From Hippasteria phrygiana (taxonomy: Eukaryota; Echinodermata; Asteroidea; Valvatida; Goniasteridae), in assembly GCA_037893225.1 (NCBI GenBank), contig JAZGUH010000103.1, forward strand, positions 2,356,001-2,420,000: DNA of 64,000 nucleotides, given 5' to 3'. Below are positions 36,709 to 49,567 of this stretch, in pieces. Below the pieces are notes generated by a model, which did no database searches, was not told the origin of the DNA, and saw only the letters and a list, made by a program, of their open reading frames with translations. The translations under genes and the position numbers were made by a program. Positions within the stretch are counted from its first letter, which is position 1. Every line of letters begins with the position of its first letter.

Positions 36709-39700
36709 GTGAGAACTCTTCGAGAAAATTCAAACCTCGCAACAAATTTTTCCCATGAACTCTGTGTGCGTTCTCCCGTTTACTGCATTGTGACTGCTTA
36801 ACGTTTGCCAAATTTTCAGATGAACGCCCCTCCTTTCCCTGTTCATAATTGAATGGTATATTGACCAAATCCAGTCATTTTTACACTGATGGGTAGCTTA
36901 GATTTAGCGCAACAATTTCAGACCATCGCCAGCTTCACAGAGTTAGAACTCTTCGAGAAAATTCAAACCTCGCAACTAATTTCTTTCTGTGAACTCTGTG
37001 TGCGTTCTCCCGTTTACTGCATTGTGGCTGCTTAACGTTTGCCAAATTTTCAGATGAACGCCCCTCCTTTCCCTGTTCATAATTGAATGGTATATTGACC
37101 AAATCCAGTAATTTTTACACGTATGGGTAGCTTAGATCTAGCGCAACAATTTCAGACCATCGCCAGCTTCACAGCGTTAGAACTCTTCGAGAAAATTCAA
37201 ACCTCGCAACTAATTTCTTTCTGTGAACTCTGTGTGCGTTCTCCCGTTTACTGCATTGTGGCTGCTTAACGTTTGCCAAATTTTCAGATGAACGCCCCTC
37301 CTTTCCCTGTTCATAATTATATGGTATATTGACCAAATCCAGTAATTTTCACACGTATGGGTAGCTTAGATCTAGCGCAACAATTTGAGACCTTCGCCAG
37401 CTTCACAGCGTTAGAACTCTTCGAGAAAATTCAAACCTCGCAACAAATTTCTTTCTGTTAACTCTGTGTGCGTTCTCCCTAATAATGCATTGTGGCTGCT
37501 TAACGTTTGCCAAATTTTCAGATGAACGCCCCTCCTTTCCCTGTTCATAATTTCATGAGATATTGACCAAATCCAGTAATTTTCACACGTATGGGTAGCT
37601 TAGATCTAGCGCAACAATTTGAGACCATCGCCAGCTTCACAGCGTTAGAACTCTTCGAGAAAATTCAAACCTCGCAACTAATTTCTTTCTGTGAACTCTG
37701 TGTGCGTTCTTCCGTTTACTGCATTGTGACTGCTTAACGTTTGCCACATTTTCAGATGAACGCCCCTCCTTTCCCTGTTCATAATTGAATGGGATATTGA
37801 CCAAATCCAGTAATTTTCACACGTATGGGTAGCTTAGATCTAGCGCAACAATTTGAGAACATCGCCAGCTTCACAGCGTTAGAACTCTTCGAGAAAATTC
37901 AAACCTCGCAACAAATTTCTTTCTGTTAACTCTGTGTGCGTTCTCCCTAATAATGCATTGTGGCTGCTTAACGTTTGCCAAATTTTCAGATGAACGCCCC
38001 TCCTTTCCCTGTTCATAATTTCATGAGATATTGACCAAATCCAGTAATTTTCACACGTATGGGTAGCTTAGATCTAGCGCAACAATTTGAGACCATCGCC
38101 AGCTTCACAGCGTTAGAACTCTTCGAGAAAATTCAAACCTCGCAACTAATTTCTTTCTGTGAACTCTGTGTGCGTTCTTCCGTTTACTGCATTGTGACTG
38201 CTTAACGTTTGCCACATTTTCAGATTAACGCCCCTCCTTTCCCTGTTCATAATTGAATGGGATATTGACCAAATCCAGTAATTTTCACACGTATGGGTAG
38301 CTTAGATCTAGCGCAACAATTTGAGACCATCGCCAGCTCCATAGCGTGAGAACTCTTCGAGAAAATTCAAACCTCGCAACAAATTTTTCCCATGAACTCT
38401 GTGTGCGTTCTCCCGTTTACTGCATTGTGACTGCTTAACGTTTGCCAAATTTTCAGATGAACGCCCCTCCTTTCCCTGTTCATAATTGAATGGTATATTG
38501 ACCAAATCCAGTCATTTTTACACTGATGGGTAGCTTAGATTTAGCGCAACAATTTCAGACCATCGCCAGCTTCACAGAGTTAGAACTCTTCGAGAAAATT
38601 CAAACCTCGCAACTAATTTCTTTCTGTGAACTCTGTGTGCGTTCTCCCGTTTACTGCATTGTGGCTGCTTAACGTTTGCCAAATTTTCAGATGAACGCCT
38701 CTCCTTTCCCTGTTCATAATTGAATGGTATATTGACCAAATCCAGTAATTTTTACACGTATGGGTAGCTTAGATCTAGCGCAACAATTTCAGACCATCGC
38801 CAGCTTCACAGCGTTAGAACTCTTCGAGAAAATTCAAACCTCGCAACTAATTTCATTCTGTGAACTCTGTGTGCGTTCTCCCGTTTACTGCATTGTGGCT
38901 GCTTAACGTTTGGCAAATTTTCAGATGAACGCCCCTCCTTTCCCTGTTCATAATTGAATGGGATATTGACCAAATCCAGTAATTTTTACACGTATGGGTA
39001 GCTTAGATCTAGCGCAACAATTTCAGACCACCGCCAGCTTCACAGCGTTAGAACTCTTCCTGAAAAATCAAACCTCGCATCAAATTTCTTCCTGTGAACT
39101 CTGTGTGCGTTCTTCCGTTTACTGCATTGTGACTGCTTAACGTTTGCCACATTTTCAGATGAACGCCCCTCCTTTCCCTGTTCATAATTGAATGGGATAT
39201 TGACCAAATCCAGTAATTTTCACACGTATGGGTAGCTTAGATCTAGCGCAACAATTTGAGACCATCGCCAGCTTCATAGCGTGAGAACTCTTCGAGAAAA
39301 TTCAAACCTCGCAACAAATTTGTCCCATGAACTCTGTGTGCGTTCTCCCGTTTACTGCATTGTGACTGCTTAACGTTTGCCAAATTTTCAGATGAATGCC
39401 CCTCCTTTCCCTGTTCATAATTGAATGGTATATTGACAAAATCCAGTCATTTTTACACTGATGGGTAGCTTAGATCTAGCGCAACAATTTCAGACCATCG
39501 CCAGCTTCACAGCGTTAGAACTCTTCGAGAAAATTCAAACCTCGCAACACATTTCTTCCTGTGAACCATGTGTGCGTTCTCCCGTTTACTGCATTGTGGC
39601 TGCTTAACGTTTGCCAAATTTTCAGAAGAACGCCCCTCCCTTCCCTGTTCATAATTATATGGTATATTGACCAAATCCAGTAATTTTCACACGTATGGGT

Positions 39701-39981
39701 AGCTTAGATCTAGCGCAACAATTTGAGACCATCGCCAGCTTCACAGCGTTAGAACTCTTCGAGAAAATTCAAACCTCGCAACTAATTTCTTTCTGTGAAC
39801 TCTGTGTGCGTTCTTCCGTTTACTGCATTGTGACTGCTTAACGTTTGCCACATTTTCAGATGAACGCCCCTCCTTTCCCTGTTCATAATTGAATGGGATA
39901 TTGACCAAATCCAGTAATTTTCACACGTATGGGTAGCTTAGATCTAGCGCAACAATTTGAGACCATCGCCAGCTCCATAGC
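36709..39981 (+). repeat. 3273-bp 14-mer HOR, copy C (X + Y')
   Basis: X half 36709-38345 and Y' half 38346-39981, same monomer order as copy B. It shares GCCTCTCC (38697) and CATTCTGTG (38854) with copy B at an exact 3273-bp offset. Seen differences from B include CAGATTAACG near 38221 and the TCATTTTTACACTG of d, which is TAATTTTTACACTG in copy B near 36175. Confidence 0.9.
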
Positions 39982-41618
39982 GTGAGAACTCTTCGAGAAA
40001 ATTCAAACCTCGCAACAAATTTTTCCCATGAACTCTGTGTGCGTTCTCCCGTTTACTGCATTGTGACTGCTTAACGTTTGCCAAATTTTCAGATGAACGC
40101 CCCTCCTTTCCCTGTTCATAATTGAATGGTATATTGACCAAATCCAGTCATTTTTACACTGATGGGTAGCTTAGATTTAGCGCAACAATTTCAGACCATC
40201 GCCAGCTTCACAGAGTTAGAACTCTTCGAGAAAATTCAAACCTCGCAACTAATTTCTTTCTGTGAACTCTGTGTGCGTTCTCCCGTTTACTGCATTGTGG
40301 CTGCTTAACGTTTGCCAAATTTTCAGATGAACGCCCCTCCTTTCCCTGTTCATAATTGAATGGTATATTGACCAAATCCAGTAATTTTTACACGTATGGG
40401 TAGCTTAGATCTAGCGCAACAATTTCAGACCATCGCCAGCTTCACAGCGTTAGAACTCTTCGAGAAAATTCAAACCTCGCAACTAATTTCTTTCTGTGAA
40501 CTCTGTGTGCGTTCTCCCGTTTACTGCATTGTGGCTGCTTAACGTTTGCCAAGTTTTCAGATGAACGCCCCTCCTTTCCCTGTTCATAATTATATGGTAT
40601 ATTGACCAAATCCAGTAATTTTCACACGTATGGGTAGCTTAGATCTAGCGCAACAATTTGAGACCTTCGCCAGCTTCACAGCGTTAGAACTCTTCGAGAA
40701 AATTCAAACCTCGCAACAAATTTCTTTCTGTTAACTCTGTGTGCGTTCTCCCTAATAATGCATTGTGGCTGCTTAACGTTTGCCAAATTTTCAGATGAAC
40801 GCCCCTCCTTTCCCTGTTCATAATTTCATGAGATATTGACCAAATCCAGTAATTTTCACACGTATGGGTAGCTTAGATCTAGCGCAACAATTTGAGACCA
40901 TCGCCAGCTTCACAGCGTTAGAACTCTTCGAGAAAATTCAAACCTCGCAACTAATTTCTTTCTGTGAACTCTGTGTGCGTTCTTCCGTTTACTGCATTGT
41001 GACTGCTTAACGTTTGCCACATTTTCAGATGAACGCCCCTCCTTTCCCTGTTCATAATTGAATGGGATATTGACCAAATCCAGTAATTTTCACACGTATG
41101 GGTAGCTTAGATCTAGCGCAACAATTTGAGAACATCGCCAGCTTCACAGCGTTAGAACTCTTCGAGAAAATTCAAACCTCGCAACAAATTTCTTTCTGTT
41201 AACTCTGTGTGCGTTCTCCCTAATAATGCATTGTGGCTGCTTAACGTTTGCCAAATTTTCAGATGAACGCCCCTCCTTTCCCTGTTCATAATTTCATGAG
41301 ATATTGACCAAATCCAGTAATTTTCACACGTATGGGTAGCTTAGATCTAGCGCAACAATTTGAGACCATCGCCAGCTTCACAGCGTTAGAACTCTTCGAG
41401 AAAATTCAAACCTCGCAACTAATTTCTTTCTGTGAACTCTGTGTGCGTTCTTCCGTTTACTGCATTGTGACTGCTTAACGTTTGCCACATTTTCAGATGA
41501 ACGCCCCTCCTTTCCCTGTTCATAATTGAATGGGATATTGACCAAATCCAGTAATTTTCACACGTATGGGTAGCTTAGATCTAGCGCAACAATTTGAGAC
41601 CATCGCCAGCTCCATAGC
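39982..41618 (+). repeat. Module X copy, X half of a third 14-mer
   Basis: Seven monomers h-a-a/e-f-g'-f-g in 1637 bp, continuing the phase of copy C. It has GACCTTCGCC in the a/e monomer, plus one private change CCAAGTTTTC near 40550. The Y half that follows is rearranged, so the regular 14-mer series ends here. Confidence 0.88.
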
Positions 41619-43956
41619 GTGAGAACTCTTCGAGAAAATTCAAACCTCGCAACAAATTTTTCCCATGAACTCTGTGTGCGTTCTCCCGTTTACTGCATTG
41701 TGACTGCTTAACGTTTGCCAAATTTTCAGATGAACGCCCCTCCTTTCCCTGTTCATAATTGAATGGTATATTGACCAAATCCAGTCATTTTTACACTGAT
41801 GGGTAGCTTAGATTTAGCGCAACAATTTCAGACCATCGCCAGCTTCACAGAGTTAGAACTCTTCGAGAAAATTCAAACCTCGCAACTAATTTCTTTCTGT
41901 GAACTCTGTGTGCGTTCTCCCGTTTACTGCATTGTGGCTGCTTAACGTTTGCCAAATTTTCAGATGAACGCCCCTCCTTTCCCTGTTCATAATTGAATGG
42001 TATATTGACCAAATCCAGTAATTTTTACACGTATGGGTAGCTTAGATCTAGCGCAACAATTTCAGACCATCGCCAGCTTCACAGCGTTAGAACTCTTCGA
42101 GAAAATTCAAACCTCGCAACTAATTTCTTTCTGTGAACTCTGTGTGCGTTCTCCCGTTTACTGCATTGTGGCTGCTTAACGTTTGGCAAATTTTCAGATG
42201 AACGCCCCTCCTTTCCCTGTTCATAATTGAATGGGATATTGACCAAATCCAGTAATTTTTACACGTATGGGTAGCTTAGATCTAGCGCAACAATTTCAGA
42301 CCACCGCCAGCTTCACAGCGTTAGAACTTTTCCTGAAAAATCAAACCTCGCATCAAATTTCTTCCTGTGAACTCTGTGTGCGTTCTTCCGTTTACTGCAT
42401 TGTGACTGCTTAACGTTTGCCAAATTTTCAGATGAACGCCCCTCCTTTCCCTGTTCATAATTTCATGAGATATTGACCAAATCCAGTAATTTTCACACGT
42501 ATGGGTAGCTTAGATCTAGCGCAACAATTTCAGACCATCGCCAGCTTCACAGCGTTAGAACTCTTCGAGAAAATTCAAACCTCGCAACTAATTTCTTTCT
42601 GTGAACTCTGTGTGCGTTCTCCCGTTTACTGCATTGTGGCTGCTTAACGTTTGGCAAATTTTCAGATGAACGCCCCTCCTTTCCCTGTTCATAATTGAAT
42701 GGGATATTGACCAAATCCAGTAATTTTTACACGTATGGGTAGCTTAGATCTAGCGCAACAATTTCAGACCACCGCCAGCTTCACAGCGTTAGAACTCTTC
42801 GAGAAAAATCAAACCTCGCATCAAATTTCTTCCTGTGAACTCTGTGTGCGTTCTTCCGTTTACTGCATTGTGACTGCTTAACGTTTGCCACATTTTCAGA
42901 TGAACGCCCCTCCTTTCCCTGTTCATAATTGAATGGGATATTGACCAAATCCAGTAATTTTCACACGTATGGGTAGCTTAGATCTAGCGCAACAATTTGA
43001 GACCATCGCCAGCTTCATAGCGTGAGAACTCTTCGAGAAAATTCAAACCTCGCAACAAATTTGTCCCATGAACTCTGTGTGCGTTCTCCCGTTTACTGCA
43101 TTGTGACTGCTTAACGTTTGCCAAATTTTCAGATGAATGCCCCTCCTTTCCCTGTTCATAATTGAATGGTATATTGACAAAATCCAGTCATTTTTACACT
43201 GATGGGTAGCTTAGATCTAGCGCAACAATTTCAGACCATCGCCAGCTTCACAGCGTTAGAACTCTTCGAGAAAATTCAAACCTCGCAACACATTTCTTCC
43301 TGTGAACCATGTGTGCGTTCTCCCGTTTACTGCATTGTGGCTGCTTAACGTTTGCCAAATTTTCAGAAGAACGCCCCTCCCTTCCCTGTTCATAATTATA
43401 TGGTATATTGACCAAATCCAGTAATTTTCACACGTATGGGTAGCTTAGATCTAGCGCAACAATTTGAGACCATCGCCAGCTTCACAGCGTTAGAACTCTT
43501 CGAGAAAATTCAAACCTCGCAACAAATTTCTTTCTGTTAACTCTGTGTGCGTTCTCCCTAATAATGCATTGTGGCTGCTTAACGTTTGCCAAATTTTCAG
43601 ATGAACGCCCCTCCTTTCCCTGTTCATAATTTCATGAGATATTGACCAAATCCAGTAATTTTCACACGTATGGGTAGCTTAGATCTAGCGCAACAATTTG
43701 AGACCATCGCCAGCTTCACAGCGTTAGAACTCTTCGAGAAAATTCAAACCTCGCAACTAATTTCTTTCTGTGAACTCTGTGTGCGTTCTTCCGTTTACTG
43801 CATTGTGACTGCTTAACGTTTGCCACATTTTCAGATGAACGCCCCTCCTTTCCCTGTTCATAATTGAATGGGATATTGACCAAATCCAGTAATTTTCACA
43901 CGTATGGGTAGCTTAGATCTAGCGCAACAATTTGAGACCATCGCCAGCTCCATAGC
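41619..43956 (+). repeat. 10-mer: h-a-b-c/f-a/b-c'-d-e-f-g
   Basis: Starts: h 41619, a 41852, b 42086, c/f 42320, a/b 42554, c' 42788, d 43022, e 43255, f 43489, g 43723. The c/f monomer begins as c (CCTGAAAAATC, GCATCAAATT) and ends as f (GCCAAATT, TTTCATGAGA). The c' at 42788 with CTTCGAGAAAAATC is the first in the window; this type becomes the standard c-like form to the right. The f monomer is present again. Confidence 0.84.
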
Positions 43957-45592
43957 GTGAGAACTCTTCGAGAAAATTCAAACCTCGCAACAAATTTTTC
44001 CCATGAACTCTGTGTGCGTTCTCCCGTTTACTGCATTGTGACTGCTTAACGTTTGCCAAATTTTCAGATGAACGCCCCTCCTTTCCCTGTTCATAATTGA
44101 ATGGTATATTGACCAAATCCAGTCATTTTTACACTGATGGGTAGCTTAGATTTAGCGCAACAATTTCAGACCATCGCCAGCTTCACAGAGTTAGAAGTCT
44201 TCGAGAAAATTCAAACCTCGCAACTAATTTCTTTCTGTGAACTCTGTGTGCGTTCTCCCGTTTACTGCATTGTGGCTGCTTAACGTTTGCCAAATTTTCA
44301 GATGAACGCCCCTCCTTTCCCTGTTCATAATTGAATGGTATATTGACCAAATCCAGTAATTTTTACACGTATGGGTAGCTTAGATCTAGCGCAACAATTT
44401 CAGACCATCGCCAGCTTCACAGCGTTAGAACTCTTCGAGAAAATTCAAACCTCGCAACTAATTTCTTTCTGTGAACTCTGTGTGCGTTCTCCCGTTTACT
44501 GCATTGTGGCTGCTTAACGTTTGCCAAATTTTCAGATGAACGCCCCTCCTTTCCCTGTTCATAATTATATGGTATATTGACCAAATCCAGTAATTTTCAC
44601 ACGTATGGGTAGCTTAGATCTAGCGCAACAATTTGAGACGTTCGCCAGCTTCACAGCGTTAGAACTCTTCGAGAAAATTCAAACCTCGCAACAAATTTCT
44701 TTCTGTTAACTCTGTGTGCGTTCTCCCTAATAATGCATTGTGGCTGCTTAACGTTTGCCAAATTTTCAGATGAACGCCCCTCCTTTCCCTGTTCATAATT
44801 GAATGGGATATTGACCAAATCCAGTAATTTTCACACGTATGGGTAGCTTAGATCTAGCGCAACAATTTGAGACCATCGCCAGCTTTATAGCGTGAGAACT
44901 CTTCGAGAAAATTCAAACCTCGCAACAAATTTGTCCCATGAACTCTGTGTGCGTTCTCCCGTTTACTGCATTGTGGCTGCTTAACGTTTGCCAAATTTTC
45001 AGAAGAACGCCCCTCCCTTCCCTGTTCATAATTATATGGTATATTGACCAAATCCAGTAATTTTCACACGTATGGGTAGCTTAGATCTAGCGCAACAATT
45101 TGAGACCATCGCCAGCTTCACAGCGTTAGAACTCTTCGAGAAAATTCAAACCTCGCAACAAATTTCTTTCTGTTAACTCTGTGTGCGTTCTCCCTAATAA
45201 TGCATTGTGGCTGCTTAACGTTTGCCAAAGTTTCAGATGAACGCCCCTCCTTTCCCTGTTCATAATTTCATGAGATATTGACCAAATCCAGTAATTTTCA
45301 CACGTATGGGTAGCTTAGATCTAGCGCAACAATTTGAGACCATCGCCAGCTTCACAGCGTTAGAACTCTTCGAGAAAATTCAAACCTCGCAACTAATTTC
45401 TTTCTGTGAACTCTGTGTGCGTTCTTCCGTTTACTGCATTGTGACTGCTTAACGTTTGCCACATTTTCAGATGAACGCCCCTCCTTTCCCTGTTCATAAT
45501 TGAATGGGATATTGACCAAATCCAGTAATTTTCACACGTATGGGTAGCTTAGATCTAGCGCAACAATTTGAGACCATCGCCAGCTCCATAGC
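43957..45592 (+). repeat. 7-mer: h-a-a/e-f/c-d/e-f-g
   Basis: Starts: h 43957, a 44190, a/e 44424, f/c 44658, d/e 44892, f 45125, g 45359. The a/e tail reads GACGTTCGCC, one step beyond the GACCTTCGCC of the copies to the left. The f/c monomer starts as f and ends with GAATGGGA and a unique AGCTTTATAGC tail. The d/e monomer starts as d and ends as e. Confidence 0.82.
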
Positions 45593-46761
45593 GTGAGAAC
45601 TCTTCGAGAAAATTCAAACCTCGCAACAAATTTTTCCCATGAACTCTGTGTGCGTTCTCCCGTTTACAGCATTGTGACTGCTTAACGTTTGCCAAATTTT
45701 CAGATGAACGCCCCTCCTTTCCCTGTTCATAATTGAATGGTATATTGACCAAATCCAGTCATTTTTACACTGATGGGTAGCTTAGATTTAGCGCAACAAT
45801 TTCAGACCATCGCCAGCTTCACAGAGTTAGAACTCTTCGAGAAAATTCAAACCTCGCAACTAATTTCTTTCTGTGAACTCTGTGTGCGTTCTCCCGTTTA
45901 CTGCATTGTGGCTGCTTAACGTTTGCCAAATTTTCAGATGAACGCCCCTCCTTTCCCTGTTCATAATTGAATGGTATATTGACCAAATCCAGTAATTTTT
46001 ACACGTATGGGTAGCTTAGATCTAGCGCAACAATTTCAGACCATCGCCAGCTTCACAGCGTTAGAACTCTTCGAGAAAATTCAAACCTCGCAACTAATTT
46101 CTTTCTGTGAACTCTGTGTGCGTTCTCCCGTTTACTGCATTGTGGCTGCTTAACGTTTGCCAAATTTTCAGATGAACGCCCCTCCTTTCCCTGTTCATAA
46201 TTATATGGTATATTGACCAAATCCAGTAATTTTCACACGTATGGGTAGCTTAGATCTAGCGCAACAATTTGAGACGTTCGCCAGCTTCACAGCGTTAGAA
46301 CTCTTCGAGAAAATTCAAACCTCGCAACAAATTTCTTTCTGTTAACTCTGTGTGCGTTCTCCCTAATAATGCATTGTGGCTGCTTAACGTTTGCCAAATT
46401 TTCAGATGAACGCCCCTCCTTTCCCTGTTCATAATTTCATGAGATATTGACCAAATCCAGTAATTTTCACACGTATGGGTAGCTTAGATCTAGCGCAACA
46501 ATTTGAGACCATCGCCAGCTTCACAGCGTTAGAACTCTTCGAGAAAATTCAAACCTCGCAACTAATTTCTTTCTGTGAACTCTGTGTGCGTTCTTCCGTT
46601 TACTGCATTGTGACTGCTTAACGTTTGCCACATTTTCAGATGAACGCCCCTCCTTTCCCTGTTCATAATTGAATGGGATATTGACCAAATCCAGTAATTT
46701 TCACACGTATGGGTAGCTTAGATCTAGCGCAACAATTTGAGACCATCGCCAGCTCCATAGC
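45593..46761 (+). repeat. 5-mer: h-a-a/e-f-g
   Basis: A 1169-bp shortened module X, with g'-f removed. The a/e monomer again carries GACGTTCGCC (about 46272), shared only with the previous unit. The h monomer has TTTACAGCATT near 45665 where the array otherwise reads TTTACTGCATT. Confidence 0.85.
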
Positions 46762-47696
46762 GTGAGAACTCTTCGAGAAAATTCAAACCTCGCAACAAAT
46801 TTTTCCCATGAACTCTGTGTGCGTTCTCCCGTTTACTGCATTGTGACTGCTTAACGTTTGCCAAATTTTCAGATGAACGCCCCTCCTTTCCCTGTTCATA
46901 ATTGAATGGTATATTGACCAAATCCAGTCATTTTTACACTGATGGGTAGCTTAGATTTAGCGCAACAATTTCAGACCATCGCCAGCTTCACAGAGTTAGA
47001 ACTCTTCGAGAAAATTCAAACCTCGCAACTAATTTCTTTCTGTGAACTCTGTGTGCGTTCTCCCGTTTACTGCATTGTGGCTGCTTAACGTTTGCCAAAT
47101 TTTCAGATGAACGCCCCTCCTTTCCCTGTTCATAATTGAATGGGATATTGACCAAATCCAGTAATTTTTACACGTATGGGTAGCTTAGATCTAGCGCAAC
47201 AATTTCAGACCATCGCCAGCTTCACAGCGTTAGAACTCTTCGAGAAAATTCAAACCTCGCAACTAATTTCTTTCTGTGAACTCTGTGTGCGTTCTCCCGT
47301 TTACTGCATTGTGGCTGCTTAACGTTTGCCAAATTTTCAGATGAACGCCCCTCCTTTCCCTGTTCATAATTGAATGGTATATTGACCAAATCCAGTAATT
47401 TTTACACGTATGGGTAGCTTAGATCTAGCGCAACAATTTCAGACCATCGCCAGCTTCACAGCGTTAGAACTCTTCGAGAAAAATCAAACCTCGCATACAA
47501 TTTCTTCCTGTGAACTCTGTGTGCGTTCTCCCGTTTACTGCATTGTGACTGCTTAACGTTTGCCACATTTTCAGATGAACGCCCCTCCTTTCCCTGTTCA
47601 TAATTGAATGGGATATTGACCAAATCCAGTAATTTTCACACGTATGGGTAGCTTAGATCTAGCGCAACAATTTGAGACCATCGCCAGCTCCATAGC
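46762..47696 (+). repeat. 4-mer: h-a-a-c''
   Basis: 935 bp; starts h 46762, a 46995, a 47229, c'' 47463. The c'' monomer has GCATACAATT, a variant otherwise seen only at 51204, and a g-type AGCTCCATAGC tail that leads into the next h. The first a carries GAATGGGA, a b-type base. Confidence 0.84.
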
Positions 47697-48631
47697 GTGA
47701 GAACTCTTCGAGAAAATTCAAACCTAGCAACAAATTTTTCCCATGAACTCTGTGTGCGTTCTCCCGTTTACTGCATTGTGACTGCTTAACGTTTGCCAAA
47801 TTTTCAGATGAACGCCCCTCCTTTCCCTGTTCATAATTGAATGGTATATTGACCAAATCCAGTCATTTTTACACTGATGGGTAGCTTAGATTTAGCGCAA
47901 CAATTTCAGACCATCGCCAGCTTCACAGAGTTAGAACTCTTCGAGAAAATTCAAACCTCGCAACTAATTTCTTTCTGTGAACTCTGTGTGCGTTCTCCCG
48001 TTTACTGCATTGTGGCTGCTTAACGTTTGCCAAATTTTCAGATGAACGCCCCTCCTTTCCCTGTTCATAATTGAATGGGATATTGACCAAATCCAGTAAT
48101 TTTCACACGTATGTGTAGCTTAGATCTAGCGCAACAATTTGAGACCATCGCCAGCTTCATAGCGTGAGAACTCTTCGAGAAAATTCAAACCTCGCAACAA
48201 ATTTCTTTCTGTTAACTCTGTGTGCGTTCTCCCTAATAATGCATTGTGGCTGCTTAACGTTTGCCAAATTTTCAGATGAACGCCCCTCCCTTCCCTGTTC
48301 ATAATTTCATGAGATATTGACCAAATCCAGTAATTTTCACACGTATGGGTAGCTTAGATCTAGCGCAACAATTTGAGACCATCGCCAGCTTCACAGCGTT
48401 AGAACTCTTCGAGAAAATTCAAACCTCGCAACTAATTTCTTTCTGTGAACTCTGTGTGCGTTCTTCCGTTTACTGCATTGTGACTGCTTAACGTTTGCCA
48501 CATTTTCAGATGAACGCCCCTCCTTTCCCTGTTCATAATTGAATGGGATATTGACCAAATCCAGTAATTTTCACACGTATGGGTAGCTTAGATCTAGCGC
48601 AACAATTTGAGACCATCGCCAGCTCCATAGC
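47697..48631 (+). repeat. 4-mer: h-a-f-g
   Basis: 935 bp; starts h 47697, a 47930, f 48164, g 48398. The a monomer switches in its second half to GAATGGGA, TTTTCACACG, GAGACCATCG and a CATAGCGTGAG tail. It carries GTATGTGTAGC near 48110 instead of GTATGGGTAGC, a change shared only with the monomer at 49801. Confidence 0.84.
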
Positions 48632-49567
48632 GTGAGAACTCTTCGAGAAAATTCAAACCTCGCAACAAATTTTTCCCATGAACTCTGTGTGCGTTCTCCC
48701 GTTTACTGCATTGTGACTGCTTAACGTTTGCCAAATTTTCAGATGAACGCCCCTCCTTTCCCTGTTCATAATTGAATGGTATATTGACCAAATCCAGTCA
48801 TTTTTACACTGATGGGTAGCTTAGATTTAGCGCAACAATTTCAGACCATCGCCAGCTTCACAGAGTTAGAACTCTTCGAGAAAATTCAAACCTCGCAACT
48901 AATTTCTTTCTGTGAACTCTGTGTGCGTTCTCCCGTTTACTGCATTGTGGCTGCTTAACGTTTGCCAAATTTTCAGATGAACGCCCCTCCTTTCCCTGTT
49001 CATAATTGAATGGTATATTGACCAAATCCAGTAATTTTCACATGTATGGGTAGCTTAGATCTAGCGCAACAATTTGAGAACATCGCCAGCTTCATAGCGT
49101 GAGAACTCTTCGAGAAAAATCAAACCTCGCAACTAATTTCTTTCTGTGAACTCTGTGTGCGTTCTTCCGTTTACTGCATTGTGACTGCTTAACGTTTGCC
49201 ACATTTTCAGATGAACGCCCCTCCTTTCCCTGTTCATAATTGAATGGGATATTGACCAAATCCAGTAATTTTCACATGTATGGGTAGCTTAGATCTAGCG
49301 CAACAATTTGAGAACATCGCCAGCTTCATAGCGTGAGAACTCTTCGAGAAAATTCAAACCTCGCAACAATTTTTGTTTCCATGAACTCTGTGTGCGTTCT
49401 CCCGTTTACTGCATTGTGACTGCTTAACGTTTGCCACATTTTCAGATGAACGCCCCTCCTTTCCCTGTTCATAATTGAATGGGATATTGACCAAATCCAG
49501 TAATTTTCACACGTATGGGTAGCTTAGATCTAGCGCAACAATTTGAGACCATCGCCAGCTCCATAGC
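48632..49567 (+). repeat. 4-mer: h-a-c'/g-j, first j monomer
   Basis: 936 bp; starts h 48632, a 48865, a mixed c'/g type 49099, j 49333. The j monomer (49333-49567) is 235 bp because its variable segment reads AACAATTTTTGTTTCCATG. Tails of the second and third monomers carry TTCACATGTATG and GAGAACATCG. This is where the right-hand j family first appears. Confidence 0.84.
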
